NCBI GenBank assembly: GCA_907163375.1
Contig: CAJQUW010008638.1
Coordinates: 62,001 to 126,000, forward strand
DNA: 64,000 nucleotides
Origin: Prostheceraeus crozeri
Taxonomy: Eukaryota; Platyhelminthes; Polycladida; Euryleptidae
Direction: 5' to 3'
Both the position numbers and the translations under genes were made by a program. Positions 60,319-64,000 of this stretch are shown in pieces. Below the pieces are notes generated by a model that had not been told where the DNA came from, made no database searches, and saw nothing but the letters and a program-made list of their open reading frames with translations. How positions within the stretch are numbered: the first letter of the stretch is position 1; each line of letters begins with the position of its first letter.

Positions 60319-60800
60319 TTGCTGCTGCTAAGAAGGCAGCAACAGTTTACAGAATATCAATCTATAAAGCCTCCAGGCATTCTCGAGACTACATTGAGAA
60401 GACATGTCAAAACTTCTATCAATCCGAATCCTGGTTACCCACGATCCCTAATCGACAGCCAAAGGCGGGAGTTAATGAAGTATTCGACGGTTATGGTTTG
60501 CTTCGGGGTCGGATTGAAAACAATCGATGTGATTCGTTTTGCGAATACTATGGCTGGAAATAACAATTAAATTGGCTGGAACTGGCGGTCCTCTTTCAAA
60601 AGACGCGACAATATTTCAGTGTGAGCACTCGAGCCAGTAAACCACTATCGAGAAACGATTGCGAAACGCCTTATGATGGACGACTTCTTCGACAAGAACG
60701 GAGCTTAGAAAGCCGAACTGCATCTGAAAGATAAGTCTGATCTCATAGGCCTGCACAATCTGGATGGAACTAGACTTCAAATGGCGGGAAGATCTTGGCG
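60319..60800 (+). pseudogene. pogo/CENP-B-like transposase relic
   Basis: The first frame (60319-60570) gives GILETTLRRHVKTSI and then LMKYSTVMVCFGVGLKTIDV, the helix-turn-helix and following segment of pogo/Tigger-like proteins. After stops, the sequence continues as WRSSFKRRDNISV, NHYRETIAKRLMMDDFF and LIGLHNLDGTRL. This matches the CENP-B-type DNA-binding end and the first catalytic aspartate region (IYNLDETG). The remaining DDE domain is missing. Confidence 0.55.
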
Positions 60801-61549
60801 CCCGTAGGCAATCAAAAATAAGTTATTTTCATGGATTGTGTTAACAATTTCTATTCTGAAGTTACGGGATAGGCCTATTCAGTTGAGCTTCATATTATCG
60901 ACACAGGCCTATTACTCATTGGAAGCATCAATTATCAAGAAAAATTAATGGTTAAACCCTAATTATATGTTGAATGAACAAAGAAATAATTATAATACCA
61001 ATCTCATGATAATTCCTTTCATGCATGCACTACATGTGTGCATAATGAAATACTACCACCAAATTGGATGAGTAGGCCATACCATCGAATTAGCTTTAAT
61101 TAGAGTTTACCGTCAAATTACCAGAGTCATCTATCATTTTTCTCATTGATTTTCTTCTGTACGTAAATGAAACTGGTTAGAATCATAAGTGGCTCCTTGA
61201 ATTACGCTGAGGAGTAAATATAACTCGATCGAATGATGTATACCGGTATTATTTGGTTTTATTTCTTTTGAAAAAAAGTGAAGAAGATTTGACTTCCAGA
61301 ATCAGCAAGGAATCAAGTTGTTTAATATATATACAGTGAATTAATACAAGAAGCATATGGCTATAAATACCGATTGTGTTCCAAAGTTCAGGTGATTCTC
61401 AGAAAAAGATGGGCACGAATTTCAAAAGGTCCAATTTTCGTCCACTCGTCCAGGTTCAATCCAACGCCCACACTCATTGTTCGTGTATTCGTGCCCACTT
61501 TCGACAAATTCGTGCCCGGGCACGAATTCGTGCCCAAATCCGACCACTG

Positions 61550-61890
61550 AAGTTTATTCTAGGAGTCATATTCCTTAAGATCGTTCTTCTATTCCTACCT
61601 CTGAAACAGCTATGAAGTGGGCCCCACCTTGAGAGTGTAGCAGATGCAATTCCCTTGTTGAAGGATTGCGAAGTAGGCCTGCTTATTGGCTGTGACTGTC
61701 CACAAGCGCTAGCCCCTAGAGACGTCTTGACAGGTTCCAGTGATGACCCCTTTGCGTTAAGATCCGATCTCGGATGGTCTATTATTGGAGGACAGAGTAC
61801 TCGACCAACTTTGCGTCACCGGGCAACTATGAGAGAAATTCCAGTTGCGCAACGTGATGTCCTGAATTTTTGTTTTCTTTGAATTTATTT
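61550..61890 (+). pseudogene. BEL/Pao protease-to-RT linker
   Basis: This continues the retroelement after the inserted transposon. First come a few residues in one frame with a stop, then SETAMKWAP. The frame 61655-61882 follows, with VGLLIGCDCPQALAPRDVL and DDPFALRSDLGWSIIGG, the conserved segment before the RT domain in Pao-type elements. The RT, RNase H and integrase are absent downstream, so the 3' half has been lost or replaced. Confidence 0.8.
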
Positions 61891-61902
61891 TTCGTTGTCA
61901 AG

Positions 61903-62088
61903 TTAGACAGCTAGACGACTTTCAGAACTAGAATTAACAAGCCATATTCAGAAATTAAGGTAAAGACATCACATCGTAGCTCCTCCTGTGATAAAGACGT
62001 CAGATGCATGCAAGCGTGTGAAAGCGCTCATTGAAGAAAATACAACATATGAAGAGTTCATGTGTAATGCAATCAAAAATACTCTATA
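61903..62088 (+). repeat. Direct repeat, copy 1 (~186 bp)
   Basis: This matches 63290-63467 in the same orientation at roughly 85%, sharing GTGAAAGCGCTCATTGAAGA and GAAGAGTTCATGTGTAAT. It begins immediately after the BEL/Pao relic. The function is unknown; the frame in the second copy (63334-63564) has no recognised domain. Confidence 0.75.
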
Positions 62089-62229
62089 AGGAGTTCGTAG
62101 TTCTCTACGCGTCATGAAAAAATTGCAAAGTTTCGGGACAGTCAGGCTTCTAAGTTGAGCTACTCCTGGTAGCTGGTGAATATGCTGCATTGAGACTGGC
62201 AACGATGCTTCATGAAGTAATTGATTGCT

Positions 62230-62430
62230 GTGGTCTACCGTCTCAATGGCACGGAAGCCTGACTGTTACCGTTTTCTAGGGGAGAAGTGATTTCTTGGAC
62301 TGTGGAAATTACAGAGGGATTCGCCTTCTGCAGCATGATGTGAAGCTGCTTGAGAAAGTCATAGAAAGGTTGAGGAAGCTTGCTGACATCGATTGTCGGC
62401 AGCTCTATTTCGCAAATGGAAATCTACAAC
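62230..62430 (+). pseudogene. LINE reverse-transcriptase fragment
   Basis: One frame with a single stop reads WHGSLTVTVF, then DFLDCGNYRGIRLLQHDVKL and EKVIERLRKLADID. This is the RT finger region of a non-LTR retrotransposon (the DCGNYRGI motif). No further RT motifs follow, so it is a short remnant between the two direct repeats. Confidence 0.6.
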
Positions 62431-62770
62431 TGATGCCGACTTCATCCTCCGGCAGTTTCAAAATCTTTCGATAGTCCCCATTACACAGCCAAGGAGTTCC
62501 TGAGGGACTGGTTGTGGTGATGACTCCATGTGTTGGAGTTCAACGTAAATCATGACGAAGTTCGGTATACCAGAGGTGGACGCAAGCATCGGGGTTAACC
62601 AAGGGTAAGCGCATGAATAAAGCAGTGCAAATTGATATTTGAAAAACGCGAGGTAATTGCACGCATGCTGATGTGTCTCCTAAAAGAGAGATCAACATGG
62701 ACTTTTTACGGAAGGAGATATGGTCATATTTGAATTGCGAATGTTGTCATCATGAGACACATTTTCGGCG

Positions 62771-63218
62771 ATCCTTTACATTAAGGCCGTAGACTCAAAA
62801 AAATTCATAAGACACTGAGAATTTCAAAAATAAAACTAAACCAATGATTGTCACTGATATGTGGGCAGCATAGAAACAATTCATTAATCAATTGCAATTA
62901 ATCACAATTCTCGTTTTGTCGTCCCAAATGATCATTCTTTGCAAACTAACACTATCGAATGCACTTGAGGCCACACCAAAGCAAAGTTTCGGGCGATGCA
63001 CGGGACGTCCAATGCTTTATTTGACAGCTACATGCAAGACTTCCTTTACTGACGTCTTCATAAAATTAATGTATTGAAATCGCTTCTTTTTTGGATTACA
63101 CATCATTATCGTTGATGAAAGAACTGTAGTATTTGGTTTCTACAATTGAAAGAGTAGTTTTGAAATACTTAAGTGTCTTCTGAACTTTTTTGGAGTCTAC
63201 GGCCGCAATGTAAAGGAT
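62771..63218. mobile_element. 448-bp TIR element
   Basis: The 47-bp ends (62771-62817 and 63172-63218) are inverted copies beginning ATCCTTTACATT, then GGCCGTAGACTC, with about seven mismatches. The interior is AT-rich; its 61-codon frame (62892-63077) has no known domain. No clear target duplication was found, so the exact ends may differ by a few bases. Confidence 0.75.
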
Positions 63219-63289
63219 GGACAAATTTTTCCTCAATGTCACTCGCTGTGCGCTGGCAGTTGCGGTCCTTCAGTGTATTTGAGAGTAGG

Positions 63290-63467
63290 TTAGACAGCAT
63301 TCAGAACTAGAAATAGCAAGCCATTTTCACAAAATGAGAAAAAGATATCACGTCGTAGCTCCTTCTGAGATAAAGACGCCAAATGCATGTATGCGCGTGA
63401 AAGCGCTCATTGAAGAAAATACAACAGCTGAAGAGTTCATGTGTAATACAATCAAAAATACTCTATA
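63290..63467 (+). repeat. Direct repeat, copy 2 (~178 bp)
   Basis: Second copy of the repeat at 61903-62088. Here the sequence stays open for 76 codons (63334-63564, MRKRYHVVAPSEIKTPNACM onward). The family is not recognised. Confidence 0.7.
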
Positions 63468-63569
63468 TGTAAACAAAAACCATCTAGTTCAGGTCAATCG
63501 GTCAATCAATCGTCGTGTCGAAGTACTGGAGTTATTCAGCTCTCCTATGCGTCCAACTGATTAATGGAA

Positions 63570-64000
63570 GCACCATAGAATGATATTTGGACTAGTCATA
63601 AACTGAACAAGCTTCTTAAAGTTTTGCTGACGCATACTAGTTTTGTGTGGATAAGATGTTGTTCATTTCTACTTTCAATAAACTGAATATCAAGATTCTC
63701 ATAATTTACCTCCCATGCCAGGATTTTTTTCTTTGTTTCAGATTTTCTGCGGATTGTAGAGGTCGACTGACAGCATGACAACAGCCTTCAATAGTTTCCA
63801 AAATATTTCTTGTTTGTTCCTAAATTTTTATCAATTCACAAAAGTTGGTTGAAAATTTCACGATTATCTTTAAGAGAGCTGCTCCTTCATTATTGTGCGT
63901 GTATTGTCGACTCCTGCACCATGCACTGTGCTTCTTCCAACATTTCATTTTGCGTGATTGATTTCTTTCACTATCGCATATTTCGAAGTTCATGTAAAAT
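63570..64000. other. Window end, nothing recognised
   Basis: AT-rich sequence without a supported gene or repeat. Confidence 0.4.

Larger units (their letters stand above)
59160..61549. mobile_element. 2.39-kb DNA transposon inside the BEL/Pao relic
   Basis: The element begins CAGTGGTCGGATT (59160) and ends with its exact inverted copy (61549). Inside both ends are repeated words of the type ATTCGTGCCCAC or CGTGCCCGG. AAGTTT flanks it directly (59154-59159 and 61550-61555). Removing the element and one AAGTTT restores a continuous retroelement match across the site, which confirms a 6-bp target duplication. The interior holds relics of a pogo/CENP-B-like transposase on the + strand and a coiled-coil frame on the minus strand. 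Confidence 0.85.

Overview
The window is AT-rich nuclear DNA from an animal, most likely an invertebrate. It has one recognisable host gene split by very long introns. Almost everything else that can be named is mobile DNA: non-LTR retrotransposons of several clades, a Penelope-like element, a BEL/Pao LTR element, a hAT-like DNA transposon with an intact transposase, a tRNA-derived SINE and several short inverted-repeat elements. There are no operons, Shine-Dalgarno patterns, rRNA genes or CRISPR arrays. I cannot name the species. The short palindromic word TAGGCCTA recurs unusually often.

Host gene: three exons on the + strand (12899-13303, 23735-24120, 30176-30816) encode the C-terminal ~476 residues of a STAT transcription factor, most like the STAT5/STAT6 type. 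They cover the DNA-binding domain, the linker, the SH2 domain and a short tail with the activating tyrosine. Intron phases join exactly (phase 2, then phase 1) with canonical splice sites. The N-domain and coiled-coil exons were not found and probably lie in or beyond the first 12.9 kb. Both introns are packed with transposons.

1-12.9 kb: a 12-mer repeat cluster, short tandem repeats, an 80-bp near-perfect palindrome, and a degraded hAT-like transposase (8.5-9.6 kb) between inverted CATAGTATGAAA-rich ends. A SINE ends just before the first STAT exon. Intron 1 (13.3-23.7 kb): an inverted-repeat element (15.0-15.6 kb), a CR1/L2-like LINE remnant (minus, 17.6-19.8 kb), a Penelope-like element (minus, 19.8-21.8 kb) and a LINE C-terminal fragment (23.0-23.4 kb). 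Intron 2 (24.1-30.2 kb): a complete-looking hAT-like transposon (25080-29359) with an 847-aa open transposase, terminal inverted repeats and a 6-bp target duplication.

30.8-43 kb: a pogo-like TIR pair follows the STAT stop codon. Next come a 174-bp tandem duplication, a nearly full-length restriction-like-endonuclease LINE (R4/Dong type, 35442-39233) inserted at a (TAA)n array, and a CR1-like LINE on the minus strand (39.2-42.7 kb) whose ORF1 carries a PHD finger. The R4/Dong-type LINE has a striking 5' leader: a tRNA-like box A/box B module followed by two copies of a 7SL (SRP) RNA-like Alu-domain segment.

43-64 kb: mostly unassigned DNA with relics. These are a hAT-like transposase (minus, 45.9-46.7 kb), a Mutator-type MITE with a 9-bp target duplication (47.5 kb), gypsy-type integrase and Tc1-like fragments (50-51.6 kb), a ~235-bp fold-back element (55.7 kb), and a BEL/Pao retrotransposon relic (57.2-61.9 kb). 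A 2.39-kb DNA transposon with a 6-bp target duplication splits the BEL/Pao relic. A LINE RT fragment, a 448-bp TIR element and a dispersed 180-bp repeat pair follow.
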